From: DATBAX01 sp963723765
GTDB taxonomy: Bacteria > Acidobacteriota > Terriglobia > Terriglobales > Acidobacteriaceae
Reading direction: 5' to 3'
Assembly: GCA_963723765.1 (NCBI GenBank)
Contig: CAVRSD010000006.1
Span: forward strand, 62,001-126,000
Length of the DNA: 64,000 bases
A program made the position numbers and the translations under genes. Under the pieces are notes generated by a model, which searched no databases, was not told where the DNA came from, and saw only the letters and a program-made list of their open reading frames with translations. Position 1 is the first letter of the stretch, and each line of letters starts with the position of its first letter. This document shows, one piece after another, positions 17,056-27,888 of this stretch.

Positions 17056-18175
17056 CTATTTTTCAAAAGCGGTGCGAAAAAACTTTGCCAGCTGGTAGCC
17101 GTCCATGTATTTGTAGGGCGTTTCTCCCGTGGTGTAGTGGCCGCAGGGCAGCACTACGACTTTGTGGTCGAGCCCGTGTTTCTCGAATTCGGCAACGGTG
17201 TGCTTCGAGAAATTCCGGGAGGAAAGTCAGATCATACTTTGCATAAATAATCAGCGATTTCCTCGGCCAGCGCGCGAATTGCTTGAAGTACGACATGGGG
17301 CTGACTGCGCTCCAGAGTCCACGCAGGCGAGCAAGATCGATCTTCGATTCGAGCCCTTCACGAATGTGGCGGGTGGACTGCCCATGCCACACAACATCGG
17401 CAACATACGTCGATGCATGATTAAAAGCGGCAACTCGAATACGCGAATCATGTGCGGCAGTCAAAAATGCGTAGCAGGAGCCGAGGCTGGTGCCCATGAT
17501 GCCCAACTGGCTGTAGCCCTGCTGTTCCAGCCAATCGAGACAGCAGCGAGCATCAATGACTCCCTGGCGGCAAGCATCGAGCGTGCGCGCAATGTTCGCG
17601 GAAACCGCATAATCCGCTCGTTGAATTTCCGCCGGCCGGCGAATGTCGTGGTATGGCATGCTCAAACGCAATACTGCAATCCCCAGCCAATTCAGCACGC
17701 GACACAGTGAATTGTAGGCCAGCCCATCGGCATTCCAGTGCGGTAAAAGAACAACCGCCTTATTCCCTTTCACCGGAAACCAGCGCGCATTCACCAGATT
17801 ATTTTCCGGATACGGAGTGTGCACTGGTGAAGTAAAGCGTAGGAATTCCGCATGAGTGCCCCGAACTTTTTCTTCCAGCTTTGGGTCGGGAACCGCACGT
17901 GTGCTGAACACCTGCACTTCACGGCGCTCCAGGCGAAAATCTTCCGGCTTCTTGTAGGAAAAGAACTGATCGCTGTCTTCGACAATGCGCTCATTAAATT
18001 CCCGCAGAAATTCCTCGCCATTTTCCGGGATGTATCCCGGCCCATGACCGTTACGGCAGGGCCACTGCTCAGCCCATTCGACGCCCCAATCCAGAGGCCG
18101 CACCACCCGGTTGTTGTCCACCGAGGTGAGCTTGGTTTCCCAGTCGTACATCCACTGTTCGTAGCGTGAAGGCAT
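17056..18175 (-). CDS. Alpha/beta hydrolase, apparent +1 frameshift near C-terminus
   Basis: The start is set at ATG 18175 (MPSRYEQWMYDWETK); the frame is open to 18223. The main frame carries the nucleophile elbow Gly-Thr-Ser-Leu-Gly (MGTSLGSCYAFL) and continues to LTFLPEF. From about 17205 the family-like sequence moves to another frame: EFEKHGLDHKVVVLPCGHYTTGETPYK, ending in FRTAFEK with the stop at 17056-17058. The catalytic His (CGHYTT) lies only in the shifted frame. Removing one base gives 372 residues. The substrate is unknown. As written, the gene would lose its catalytic His, so a sequence error or recent inactivation should be considered. Confidence 0.75.
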
Positions 18176-18317
18176 GTCTATTGAGGATAACAAAACTGGC
18201 ATTCGGCGCTCAGCAATCCGCATTCAGTGGGGGCAATTGGCACTTAGTGGTTGGCATTTGACCAGCGAAAGGAGGCAAAGATGAAGGTGGTTTTAGCTAA
18301 ATGCCAAGTGTTAATTA

Positions 18318-19496
18318 CTAAAGGCTGTATCGCCTCGGCACTCTCTTCGAAATACCGCAAAGAATTTCGTAAGGGTTCGTATTGGCTAATCTGGCGTGTT
18401 CCCGGGCATCGACGTTGAGCCCGTCGACAGAGCCCAACAAAACCACTTCGTCGCCCACGGCCACACCGGAAATTCCCGTGACGTCTACCAAAGTTAAGTC
18501 CATGGAAATGCGACCGACGATTGGGGCATAGTTTTCGCGCACGATGACCCGCCCACCGGAAAAGAGCTGGCGGTTGAAACCATCGGCGTAGCCGACCGGG
18601 AGCACGGCAATTTTTGCAGGTGCTTTGGTGACGTACGTTCCGCCATATCCTAAAGCTTGATTTGCCCGCATGTTTCGCAATGAAAGTATGCGCGTCTTCC
18701 AGGTCAATACCGGTTTGATCGGCAGACGCAGGCTGCCGCCGCTCACTTCCCTTCCGGCTCTTTCGAAAGACAAATAATAGCCGTAGAGCGCAAGACCGGG
18801 GCGCACCATGGTGTACAAGGATTCGGGCCGTGAGATGGCGGCATTCGTGTTCGCGGCGTGAATCAGCGGTGGAGAAAAGCCCTCGCTTAGCACTCCACGC
18901 CGGACTTCATCGAAGCGTTTCAACTGTTCTTCTACCGATGGCGCGTCTAGTACTTCAGAAGATGCAAGATGAGTGGAGAGTCCTTCCAAAACAAGGTGAG
19001 GCGACGTTTTCAGCGCGGAATAAATTTGCGGCAAATCTTCGGGCGCGACGCCGAGTCGTCCCATGCCGGTGTCCACTTTCAAGTGGACTGAATGCTGGGA
19101 AACGCCGAGCCGCACCGCAGCTTTCTCCAGCAGTTCGATCTGTCCCGGTTCCCACACGGTGGGAGTCAATCCCAGCCGGACAATTTCTTCTTCTTCGCCG
19201 CGCCAGAAACCAGTCATCAACAGGATTCGGGTCTGCACATCGGCTTCGCGCAACGGGATGGCTTCGTCGAGCGAGGTCACGCCCAGCCAGCGTGCTCCCT
19301 CCTCTTGCAGCGCCCGCGCACACTCCACCGCGCCATGCCCATAGGCGTCAGCTTTAACCACCGCGCAAATTGCCACCCCGGTCTTGACGTGCTGTTGCAC
19401 AACCCGGAAATTGTGCCGCAGGTTCCCGAGCGAAACTTCGGCCCAGGTGGGACGGGTCGCAGTCCGCTTCGCGATTTCGACGGTAGCCACTTCCAT
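18318..19496 (-). CDS. alr: Alanine racemase
   Basis: 392 residues. The PLP-binding Lys48 is in AVVKADAYGHG, and the second catalytic base, Tyr284, is in QALGYGGTYVT. The HTGMGRLGV-like segment (LKVDTGMGRLGV, about 139-150) and the MVRPGLALYG motif are conserved. The enzyme makes D-alanine for peptidoglycan; ddl, which uses it, is at 44.8 kb. The start at 19496 gives a normal length. It is on the same strand as, and 142 bases upstream of, the hydrolase gene. Confidence 0.96.
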   Translation of the reverse strand: MEVATVEIAKRTATRPTWAEVSLGNLRHNFRVVQQHVKTGVAICAVVKADAYGHGAVECARALQEEGARWLGVTSLDEAIPLREADVQTRILLMTGFWRGEEEEIVRLGLTPTVWEPGQIELLEKAAVRLGVSQHSVHLKVDTGMGRLGVAPEDLPQIYSALKTSPHLVLEGLSTHLASSEVLDAPSVEEQLKRFDEVRRGVLSEGFSPPLIHAANTNAAISRPESLYTMVRPGLALYGYYLSFERAGREVSGGSLRLPIKPVLTWKTRILSLRNMRANQALGYGGTYVTKAPAKIAVLPVGYADGFNRQLFSGGRVIVRENYAPIVGRISMDLTLVDVTGISGVAVGDEVVLLGSVDGLNVDAREHARLANTNPYEILCGISKRVPRRYSL

Positions 19497-19571
19497 AGAT
19501 TATAGGGGCCGCATCCACCGGCCCCACGTTACCGCAGGGCTACTCCCACACGCGGCGAAAGATAGGCCTGC

Positions 19572-20276
19572 CTATCCCCCGGCGAGCACAAAGTTTACGG
19601 TGACCTGCGTGTCCACCTCCACCGGTTCACCATTCAGGACATACGGACGATACCGCCACTGGCGGACGGCATCGATCGCCGCCGGCACCAGCGTGGAGGG
19701 TCCGCTGACCGCTTGCAGATTTTCGATGGCGCCATCGCGGCTGATCATCGCGTGCAGCACCACCGAGCCTTGAATATGAGCAAGTTTTGCGATCGCCGGG
19801 TACTGCGGCTGTACCTTATGGATTAGATTTCCCTCCATCATGACGGACACGCGCACATGATTGACGGGAGCAGCCGCCAGCACAGGCATGTTTCCTATGG
19901 AATTTGCCACACCCAACGGACCATTTCCCGATGTGTTGGAATGCCCAAGGGGAAAGCTCGGCGGGCCCGAGACGCTGTCATCTTCCTTGGGTATGCCATG
20001 CTGGATGTGATCTGGCGCGGTAAAGACATGAATTGCCATGCTATTAGCCGATGCGCTGGCTGCTTGTTGTTGGGTGGCGCGTACCGGGGTCGCTGGCTGC
20101 GCCAGGGGAACCATCAAATGCCTCGCAAACGATAACTCCGGAAGGTTCTGGTTGGAGAGAAACGGTAAGGTCAGCAATGCGCTCACTGCGAGCGCCTGCA
20201 ACCCGAAAGAAACTAGCGTGGTCCAACGGCGGGAATGGTCGTCTAAACGAGAGTCACAAAGCGATTCCGTAAACAT
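19572..20276 (-). CDS. tonB: TonB-family energy transducer
   Basis: 234 residues. One N-terminal membrane helix (about 20-40) is followed by a variable periplasmic linker, then a TonB C-terminal domain (about 150-232) with HKVQPQYPAIAKLAHIQGSVVLHAMISRDGAIENLQAVSG and the closing AIDAVRQWRYRPYVLNGEPVEV. TonB proteins pass proton-motive-force energy to outer membrane receptors such as the one at 5.6 kb. There is no exbB/exbD nearby. The gene lies downstream of ompH on the same strand, but a terminator separates the two. Confidence 0.9.
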   Translation of the reverse strand: MFTESLCDSRLDDHSRRWTTLVSFGLQALAVSALLTLPFLSNQNLPELSFARHLMVPLAQPATPVRATQQQAASASANSMAIHVFTAPDHIQHGIPKEDDSVSGPPSFPLGHSNTSGNGPLGVANSIGNMPVLAAAPVNHVRVSVMMEGNLIHKVQPQYPAIAKLAHIQGSVVLHAMISRDGAIENLQAVSGPSTLVPAAIDAVRQWRYRPYVLNGEPVEVDTQVTVNFVLAGG

Positions 20277-20356
20277 GGTGCCCTCCTGAGATGGATATCT
20301 CTAAGGACACCAATGGAACCGGCCCCGGCTCGTTCCACGCGAAAAATCCAAAGAAA

Positions 20357-20380
20357 AAAGCCGCGTCGAAACGCGGCTTT
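20357..20380 (-). terminator. Rho-independent terminator after ompH
   Basis: Ten-base arms AAAGCCGCGT / ACGCGGCTTT with a 4-base loop. On the minus strand the stem is followed by a T-rich run (TTTTTTCTTT). It lies 34 bases past the corrected ompH stop and before tonB, so tonB probably has its own promoter. Confidence 0.8.
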
Positions 20381-20413
20381 GATGGAACATTTTTACCGCC
20401 CCAGGTGTCGCAG

Positions 20414-21107
20414 CTACTTCGGGGTGGTGGTGGGTTGCGGCTTCGCGGGCGCAGGCCGGCTTGCGGGAGCACCTGCTTGCTGGCTTGGTGGTAGCGGGCC
20501 GGACGGGTGCGGCAACGCCGGATTGCGCGTTGTAAGCGTCCACCACCTGCTTGGTAATATCCACCGCGTTTCCCACTGGAATCACCGGGCCTTGGGGCCA
20601 TTGATTGGAGGTATCCAGCAGGGCTCCGTAGCCGTTCTCGGCAGCATACTTCATCATGAGCGGCGCCATTTTTTGCAGGATGCGTTGGGCAATTTCGTTC
20701 CGCTGGTTCTGGGCATCCTCGCGAGCGTCCTGGACGGAACGTTCAAGCTTCTTCTGCTTGTCCTCAATCTGTTTGACCAGATTGCCGCGGGCATCATCAT
20801 TGAGTTTTGAGCCTTGCGTATCGAGCTGCTTCTTCAGGCTGTCGATCTCGTCATTCTGGCCCTTGAGTTCAGTTTCCTTGGGCTCCAGCTTCTTGCTCAG
20901 GACTTCGAAATCACGCTGACCCTCGTTGCTGGCGAAGATGGCCGTCTCGATGTTAATAGTTCCAATCTTGCTTCCGCCTGCCGGAGCCGCAGCTGGGGAA
21001 CTGGGAGCAGAAGGCAATGCGGCGGCATTGCCGTCGGTTTGAGCCATGGCCGCAATCGCAAAGGCGAAAGCGGTGGCCGTGAAAAATCGCAGAAGCTTGC
21101 TTGTCAT
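20414..21107 (-). CDS. OmpH/Skp-family periplasmic chaperone, apparent +1 frameshift
   Basis: A signal peptide (about 1-22) and an Ala/Pro linker are followed by the OmpH/Skp region IGTINIETAIFASNEGQRDFEVL, a long coiled coil (about 70-140) and the closing YGALLDTSNQWPQGPVIPVGNAVDITKQVVDAY. In the unshifted frame the tail becomes Cys/Arg/His-rich and runs into the terminator. One base removed at about 20470 restores a Pro/Ala tail ending in PAKPQPTTTPK with the stop at 20414, giving 230 residues. Skp holds unfolded outer membrane proteins for BamA, whose gene is just upstream on the same strand. Thus bamA-ompH is the classical pairing. Confidence 0.85.
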
Positions 21108-21381
21108 GGGATTACTTTGAACTCCTTGGAGAATTGTGCTGGAATTTTCTCAGACTCTTTCAACTACCAATGCTGGATCGCGTCCTAAGGCAAGCGCGAA
21201 TGTGCTGATATCGCCGGATACGGTGCCTCTTCTGATATGAGTGTCTTGTCGCACATGACTTCGCGCGAAACCGGAGGCACACTGTCCAATTCGCACACAA
21301 TTTCGCCGTCGAGTGTGGACAGAGCATTATAGGACAGCCATCCCTGAACGTCAAACCTCCCGGAAAGCTAATCACCGGCCA

Positions 21382-24274
21382 TTAGAACGTAGTCGCTACT
21401 GAAAAACGAAACGTCTTGCGCGGCTCACGCAGAAGGTACTGCGGAGAGTATGCATTCTTGCTCAACTGATAGGTATAAGCGGACGCCGTCGGATAGAGCT
21501 TAAATGGGAACAAGCTGGTTGTTACCGGAATGGGGGACGATGCAATCGTATCCAATCGCAGCGGGTTAAAGGCCCAGTAAATACGGAAGGGCGCATTCAC
21601 TATCGGTAAGAACACCTGTAGTTCCAATCCCGTAGACATCCTGGGAACCCAGTTGGTGTTTCCTAAAGTTGTCAGATTCTGCGAGAAGAGGGGGAAATCT
21701 TTCGAACTTCCAGGCTTCTGTCCCCCAATGCAATTGAACGTAATAGGATCCTGCGCGGGGCAACCGAAGACAGTGCTATTGATGAGATTCTGTTCCGATG
21801 AGTTGATGCGTAACTGCGAATTCCGGATGATCGGATCAATACCCAAATCCATGAATGGAGCCAGGGCCACAGGTCCGGCGATGGTGAACCGGTACTCCAG
21901 GTTGGTCACCAGGCTGGCATCGCCACCGGGAAATACGATCTGTTCCACGGGAACCGGGATTGTGTAATTCCCACGCGCGGGGTTACTTGGGTCTTTCGGA
22001 ACAAAGGAACCGTCAGGATTGCGCAGAACCACATTGGCAGTGCTGGGCAGGAAGGCGACAGGCGACACGGAACGGATGTCGAAGCCGCGCAAGTCGTTTT
22101 CCCCACCCATGTAAGAACGTTGGAACGGCGGCGCCACCCGCCCGTCAAAGCCGGTAAGAAAAGAAGCTTGCACATTGAACCCGATGGTATTGCGGCGATT
22201 CTGGACCGGGATGAAACGCTTGTACTGCAGCCACGGGACGAACCGTCTTCACCGTCCCTCCCAAACCGGAGAACTCGCCTCCCACGTAATAACTGCTTCC
22301 GCTGTGTGGGGAAATGGCGGCGTCCAAGGTGTTCTTGGAATAGCTGGGGACAATCTTGCTGGTGACAATCCCGTCAAGCGCGCTGGGACCGCTGATCCCG
22401 CTAAACGCCAGATAATTAAACAGCGACTTCGAAGCCGTGGTGAGCGCAACCAGAGACGAAACATCGTAAGAGTAGCTCAGACCCAGGCGTTTGAATGAGC
22501 GGTGCAGCGGGTAAGCCAGAGATGTGCTGAACCCCTTGCTGGACTGCGTATAGTTCTGCAGGTTTTGCAGCAAGGACGAGGGCAGGTTCAAAGACTGCCC
22601 ACTAAAGATTGCTTCCTGGCGCGCCTGATCGTAAGTGGATTTACGCGTGTAAACCTGAAATCCCAATTGCAAGGGCCGATCGAATAAATAGGGCTGGGTA
22701 AAACCGAACACCAGATCCCGCTGCAGGTTGCCGATGTTGGCTTGCACTGACAAGGTCTCGCCCAAACCAAGAAAATTGTTGGTGCTGTAGCTGAGTCCGA
22801 CAAAAGCACCCGCCAAGCCGCTCACGCCACCCGTCAAACCGATGCTGTTCTTGCCTTTTTCTTTTACCTTCAGCGTCAAATCGACAGTGCCTTCTTTTTC
22901 GTCCAGATGCTTGTCGGTAATGTTGGGATCATCCGGCTTCAACTGATCGAAATATCCCAACTGGTTCAGGCGTTGCAAGCTGATTTCCCAGAGCTTCTGG
23001 TTATAAGGCTGGCCTTCTTCCAGCAGGATCTCGCGGCGGATCACCTTATCGCGCGTCGTGGTATTGCCGGAGAACTCAATGCGGCGCACGTAGAACTGCT
23101 TGCCTTCGTCCACATCGATATCCAGAAAGACCAGCTTCTTTTCCTCATCAATACGCGTATCGGGAACCGGAGTGAAATTGATGTACCCGTATTGGCCATA
23201 GGCTTTGCGCATGGCTTCCAGGCCTTTGGCAATTTTGCTACGGTCGAAAACCTCGCCGTCCTTAATGGCAAACAGTGCACGCAAGGCTTTCGCATTGGTG
23301 AACGCTTTATTGTTCTTAAAGGTAATCCCGCCCAGGTTGTAACGATCACCCTCTTCGACCACCATGGTGATGTCCACAGCCTTGCCCGGCCCAGCCTGGA
23401 CCAACGGGATATGGAAACCGGTGTGGCCGGTGTCGTGGATCTGGGTCTTGGGATCCTGCACCACAACTTTGAAATAACCGCGATTCTGAAATTCATCGCG
23501 CACTCGCTCCGTGTCCTCATCGATCTTGGTGGCGTCGTAGGTCTTGGAGAACAGGTTCTCGAGAAAGATGGAGTGGGGGATGCCGATAGGCTTCAGGTTT
23601 TTCATCGCATTCCGCAGAATGCGGCTGTTCACATTCTTATTGCCCTGGAAGATGATGTTGCCGACCTTGACCTTGGGGCCTTCCTTGATCACGAAAGTCA
23701 GGCTCACCGCCGCTGGTGGGATGGGGCGAACTTCCGTGCGCACCGTTGCGAACTGCCGGCCATGCTCCGCCAGAAGGCCTTTAATGGTGACTTCCGCCTT
23801 CTTCACTTTGGTGGGATCGTACTGACTCTCGGGACTTATGGGCACTTTGGCGTCCTTAAAGCGATCCAGGACATCGCTTTTTGAGACCGAACTCAACCCC
23901 ACATAGTCAATCTCCCGGATCGTGGGGCGCTCCTTCACATAGATATGAAGCCTCCAGCCCTTGGGTGTCTGCTCGCGTTCGAAGCGGATGTCTTCGAAGT
24001 ACCCGGTATTCCACAATGAGTTGAAGTCCCGCTCTATGGCCGCCTGATCGTACACGTCTCCCACATGGGTAAAAATCCGGGAACGAACCGTTTCTGCTGG
24101 AATACGACGGTTGCCGTGAATGACAATCTCTGTAATCACATCTTGCTGTCCGGCCCCCAGGGAACAGAGCAGGAAAATGGTCAGCACGAGGCCGGTCAGC
24201 CACCGTCCCATTTTTAAGCAAGACTTTACAAATGAGGGAGATGGACCCGAAGAATGAACCGGGGTTGACCGCAC
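21382..24274 (-). CDS. bamA: Outer membrane assembly factor BamA, apparent +1 frameshift
   Basis: The first frame holds a signal peptide and five POTRA domains (e.g. ITEIVIHGNRRIP, VGNIIFQGNKNVN, FYVRRIEFSGNTTTRD), then the barrel start. The last 290 or so residues, with the RSYMGGENDLRGFDIRSVSP motif and C-terminal VATTF, are in another frame. Removing one base at about 22232-22236 joins VRP to WLQYKRFIPVQNRR and gives about 963 residues. BamA inserts outer membrane proteins and is essential, so an assembly error is likely. The GTG at 24274 has AGAGGG about 10 bases upstream; ATG 24211 is an alternative start. Confidence 0.9.
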
Positions 24275-24671
24275 GCCGCACTTACCCTCTGTTAGGGCAG
24301 GGCTATCCTGTTGAAAGCGAAGAATCGCTACTACCTCGGCTTACTGGAGTATGGAAAACGGCAATTATACGGTAGAGCAGTGGAGACCGTCCAAGGTCTG
24401 GCCTCTAATTCTAGCTTAAAATGATCTCTTAAGCTGGCCGGGAAAGTCCCACCTCAATCAAGACGGAATAAAACGCGGCGGAGTTGCCTAGACGGGTAAG
24501 TTTTTCTGAGTAAGGACTATTGATGTTCCAGTTCACCGGAATGACTTTCGCCCGAGAAGAACCGCCTGAAACGAATCCCAGTTGCCTTTTACCGCCAACT
24601 TTTCTTCAATGACTCTGGAGAAATTGGCGAACAAACAGAAAAAGCTGAGAAGAAACGTCGCAGAGTCGCAA
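24275..24671. other. Intergenic region upstream of bamA
   Basis: 397 bases between bamA and the end of the next minus-strand gene. It holds a candidate bamA promoter at 24364-24394. I see no terminator hairpin, repeat or credible small gene in the rest; the 60-residue plus-strand ORF at 24582 overlaps the end of the neighbouring gene and has no protein-like features. Confidence 0.5.
24364..24394 (-). promoter_or_regulatory. Candidate bamA promoter
   Basis: On the minus strand, TTGGAC (24389-24394) and a perfect TATAAT (24364-24369) are separated by 19 bases, a little long. The predicted leader to the GTG start is about 80 bases. Confidence 0.4.
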
Positions 24672-25514
24672 TCACTCTTCCGGCCCCAAAACTTCAATCT
24701 TGCTCTTCACATGGGTATGCTCAAACGCTGTGTTCTCCAACGAAATGGAGATATCGCGCTTTAGGAAAAACAGCACGCGCAGGCGGAATTCAGTTCCAAA
24801 GCTGGTGGGAAACCACACCCCGTCTTCCTGGCGTTGGTAATGCACATCAAAGCCGATTCCCGGGAGATCGGTTCCGAGCATGGTTCGGACCACGAACGGG
24901 ATGCGGCGTGAGAGCTTGGTGAAAACCCGGACCGGCTGGAAATCGACAGCGTCAATAAATGCCTCGCCCGCCCAGTCGATGTCGCCCTTGTCTTTCGGAC
25001 CGAAGCCAATGTGATACACGCTTCGTCCCTGCTGTGTTTCTTGTCCGATCAGGCGGAACTGATATTTCTCCTGCTCTTTGGTGGTAAGCGGGAATAAATC
25101 GTGTCCCAACCCGTCCTTTGTGGACGTGTCCGCCAGGTCTTCGCGGAGGTCATGTATCAGACCGGCGTCCAGACTACCTGAGTCGGGCACAGGCTCTCCA
25201 TTGAACTCGATATATTGCTTCTGATGCAGATAGCGCCCCTTTATGGCTTGAAGCTCTTTCTTGGTGCCGTCCGGGGTGGGGACAACGTGATAGTCGGTGG
25301 TTTCTTCGCGCATGAGTTTCGCATTGGGCTTCCGCGTAACAATGTGAATGTGTTGCTTATAAATGTATTGTTTACGTAGGGTTTCGGCTTTGTCCTGGTT
25401 GGCGGCGACTCGAGCCATGATCGCGTCCGCCGTCAGTGGCCCGGCATCGGCGGCTTGTCCAAACGAAATCCCCGCCATCAGCAGCAAGAAGAAGAACAAA
25501 CGAGTGTTCCACAT
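24672..25514 (-). CDS. Exported hypothetical protein, LolA-like fold suspected
   Basis: 280 residues with a signal peptide (about 1-20). The mature part has IMARVAANQDKAETLRKQYIYKQHIHI, then alternating beta segments (GRSVYHIGFGPKD, EAFIDAVDFQPVRVFTKLSRRIP, GVWFPTSFGTEFRLRVLFFLKR). The succession of amphipathic strands and a WFP-type segment resembles outer-membrane lipoprotein-sorting proteins of the LolA/LolB fold, but no residue-level signature was confirmed. The location is probably periplasmic. It is 123 bases downstream of the DUF4382-like lipoprotein gene on the same strand. Confidence 0.75.
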   Translation of the reverse strand: MWNTRLFFFLLLMAGISFGQAADAGPLTADAIMARVAANQDKAETLRKQYIYKQHIHIVTRKPNAKLMREETTDYHVVPTPDGTKKELQAIKGRYLHQKQYIEFNGEPVPDSGSLDAGLIHDLREDLADTSTKDGLGHDLFPLTTKEQEKYQFRLIGQETQQGRSVYHIGFGPKDKGDIDWAGEAFIDAVDFQPVRVFTKLSRRIPFVVRTMLGTDLPGIGFDVHYQRQEDGVWFPTSFGTEFRLRVLFFLKRDISISLENTAFEHTHVKSKIEVLGPEE

Positions 25515-25637
25515 AAGACAGACGTATCCCTCTTAGAATTACTACGCCAAAACCTGGTCCGGAGTTCACACTCACCGCAAGAAAGAATGGGCGGCCTTAG
25601 GGGCCGCCCAGAAGTAAGACGAGTTGGATCGTCTGGA

Positions 25638-27014
25638 TTACGGCAGCACTCGCACCCTGTGGGCCCACAGCTCAGGATTGCCACTGCCATCCTTGAAGAT
25701 CAGCCCGCGAGCCACCAGGTTGGTGCCCGCCGAGGATTGCAACGCGGTCAATCCGTCCACCCCGATGAACAAGGTGGCATCGCCGGTGTTCACCGTAAGC
25801 GGCCCACCCAGCACGTATCCTAGCAGGAGATTATTGCTGAGCTGGAAGTTCCCCTGGTTGCCGCTGGTGATGTTCACACTTCCGGCGACCAAATCGCCTA
25901 CCACGCCTTGGCGGCGCAATGAGATCAGCTCCGGTGAAAATGTTTGGCTGGAACTGTCCCAGCCGCCTCCGATAAATATTCTCTGACCCGCGACCATCGA
26001 GCTGTTGCTGAACGCCAGGCTGGTGAACCAGTTGTCAAAGAAGCAAATGTCGTACTGGTTGACTCCGCTGACATCCAGAGTCACGACCGAGCCTAAAGCG
26101 TAAGGCCCAGTGAGTGCCGGCAGTTCTTCGCCAATGTAGAGAGTCACGGTTTGCACCGGCCCGCTCACTGGATTCACCGCAAGAACTCTCCCTGAAATGA
26201 AGGCTGCATCCGTGGAAATAACTTCCACGTTGTTGGCCAGAATGCTGCCATCGCCTTGCACTGCGCCTTCAACAGAAACGAACGCCGGCGTGGCCAGGTT
26301 GTTTAAATTCCAGGAGGGACTAAAGTTTGTTTGGGAGTTGACGTCCACTGTTTCCTGAAAGCCGAACGGCCCCTGCATCACGAAAGAATTCTTTGCCGTA
26401 CTCACCGAAACCAGTCCCCCAGTGAAGTCGGTAATCTGACCTTCTTCCTCCGACGCACTCACTGCCTGAATAAAAATAGTCGGGTTTACCACACCAGTGA
26501 TTTGCCCCCCCGCTGTCGCCAGCGATTGGCGCAAGTCAAAGTCCATGTGCAGCCCGGCCAGGCCATTGGCGGTAACGACCATCGCAGTTGGAAAGATCAC
26601 CGTCACGGTTGTGGTTGTAAGTGTGCCGTTCATCGTGGCCACCGTCGGCGGGTTCGCGCTAATGTTCAGATAGGTGATCACCGGATTTGCCAGCGTTATG
26701 GTGGCACTGCTGTAGGTGTCTGCCGGGACGGCATTGAATCCGACCAGGGAGCGCAAGCCAACGAAACGGGCGAAGTCCACGGTTGTCGGAGCGCTCAAAA
26801 CCTGCGACGTGTTACTCACGCCGTTTAAAGTGATCGTATTCAGCGTAATGTTGAAGGACAGCACCGAAGGCAACGGCGCATCTTCGCCAGTAACGAAAAC
26901 TGCAGACGGATTGGTCCCGCCGCCGCCAAACCCACTGTTGGATCCGCCGCCACAAGCGACCAATGTCCATGTTGTAAGCGCCAGCAATACCGAAATTGAT
27001 AAAACACGTTTCAT
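25638..27014 (-). CDS. DUF4382/DUF5666-like lipoprotein
   Basis: 458 residues from ATG 27014. The frame is open to 27080, but the signal peptide MKRVLSISVLLALTTWTLVACGGG begins here, with lipobox Leu-Val-Ala-Cys (Cys21). The N-terminal domain (about 35-190: AVFVTGEDAPLPSVLSFNITL, FVGLRSLVGFNAVPADTYSSATITL) resembles DUF4382, a beta-sandwich found in Bacteroidetes and Acidobacteria surface lipoproteins. The rest contains repeated beta units like DUF5666 (GRVLAVNPVSGPVQTVTLYIGEELP). It is probably surface- or periplasm-anchored. The function is unknown. Confidence 0.8.
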   Translation of the reverse strand: MKRVLSISVLLALTTWTLVACGGGSNSGFGGGGTNPSAVFVTGEDAPLPSVLSFNITLNTITLNGVSNTSQVLSAPTTVDFARFVGLRSLVGFNAVPADTYSSATITLANPVITYLNISANPPTVATMNGTLTTTTVTVIFPTAMVVTANGLAGLHMDFDLRQSLATAGGQITGVVNPTIFIQAVSASEEEGQITDFTGGLVSVSTAKNSFVMQGPFGFQETVDVNSQTNFSPSWNLNNLATPAFVSVEGAVQGDGSILANNVEVISTDAAFISGRVLAVNPVSGPVQTVTLYIGEELPALTGPYALGSVVTLDVSGVNQYDICFFDNWFTSLAFSNSSMVAGQRIFIGGGWDSSSQTFSPELISLRRQGVVGDLVAGSVNITSGNQGNFQLSNNLLLGYVLGGPLTVNTGDATLFIGVDGLTALQSSAGTNLVARGLIFKDGSGNPELWAHRVRVLP

Positions 27015-27297
27015 GAAAAACTCCTGGTACCGGATTCCGCTAAACCAACGAAATCCTTGGGTACGCGAGTGGGAACCCATTCAGTTTATGGATGTTTCGT
27101 AACCTTCCGACACGTTACGGAAGTACTTCCTGATTGGGATCTGGTTTGGCTGGACTGGAGTTTGGTTGGAAAGTGCGGCAAACAAAGAAGAAATTCGATG
27201 TCGGTCGTTTTGGCTGCTGTATCCGAGATGGAATTCGGACTTGCACTCACGTAATCAAATCGACATTAACATCGCCAGAGATAGCGTCCTTCCACGA

Positions 27298-27888
27298 CTA
27301 TTTTATTTCCATCACTTCTTTCTCTTTCACCTTGCTCATCTCTTCCATCTTCTTGATTTCATCATCGGTGAGTTTTTGGGTTTCATCCATCGACCGTTTT
27401 TCTTCGTCTTCGCTGATCTTCTTGTCCTTCATCGCTTTCTTGATGGCGTCATTGCCGTCGCGGCGGATGTTGCGAACCGCAGTGCGGTGTTCTTCCAGCA
27501 CTTTATGCAGGTGCTTGACCATGTCCTTGCGACGATCTTCCGTGAGCGGTGGCACCGGAACGCGAATCATCTTGCCATCATTCATGGGATTCAATCCCAG
27601 CTCCGCAGTACGAATGGCTTTTTCGATGGCCGCCAGAGCCGTGGGATCGAATGGCTGAATGGTAATGAGCTGTGCCTCAGGCGCGTGCACGGTAGCCACC
27701 TGATTCAGCGGCATCAGCGAGTCGTAATACTCAACCCTTACCGAGTCCAGCATCTGGACGGAAGCCCGCCCGGTGCGAGTGGACGCCAACGCCTTGCGGA
27801 AATCGTCCACGGCTTTGTCCATCCGGGTTTTGAGTTGAATGTAAGTTTCTTTCAGGCCAGGAATTGCGGCCATTGTGGCTTGAGCCAT
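27298..27888 (-). CDS. frr: Ribosome recycling factor
   Basis: 196 residues, starting at 27888. The hallmark segments are visible: LASTRTGRASVQMLDSVRVEYY, VHAPEAQLITIQPFD, NPMNDGKMIRVPVPPLTEDRRKD and the C-terminal charged helix DAIKKAMKDKKISEDEEKR. It separates ribosomal subunits after termination, together with EF-G. In most bacteria frr directly follows pyrH; here a toxin-antitoxin-like pair of about 1 kb separates the two. Confidence 0.97.
   Translation of the reverse strand: MAQATMAAIPGLKETYIQLKTRMDKAVDDFRKALASTRTGRASVQMLDSVRVEYYDSLMPLNQVATVHAPEAQLITIQPFDPTALAAIEKAIRTAELGLNPMNDGKMIRVPVPPLTEDRRKDMVKHLHKVLEEHRTAVRNIRRDGNDAIKKAMKDKKISEDEEKRSMDETQKLTDDEIKKMEEMSKVKEKEVMEIK

Noticed and set aside
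22907..23884. 325-residue plus-strand ORF opposite bamA
   Set aside because: Antisense of the POTRA region; no family features, while the minus strand is a certain bamA.
24582..24764. 60-residue plus-strand ORF upstream of bamA
   Set aside because: It overlaps the 3' end of a well supported minus-strand gene and shows no conserved pattern.
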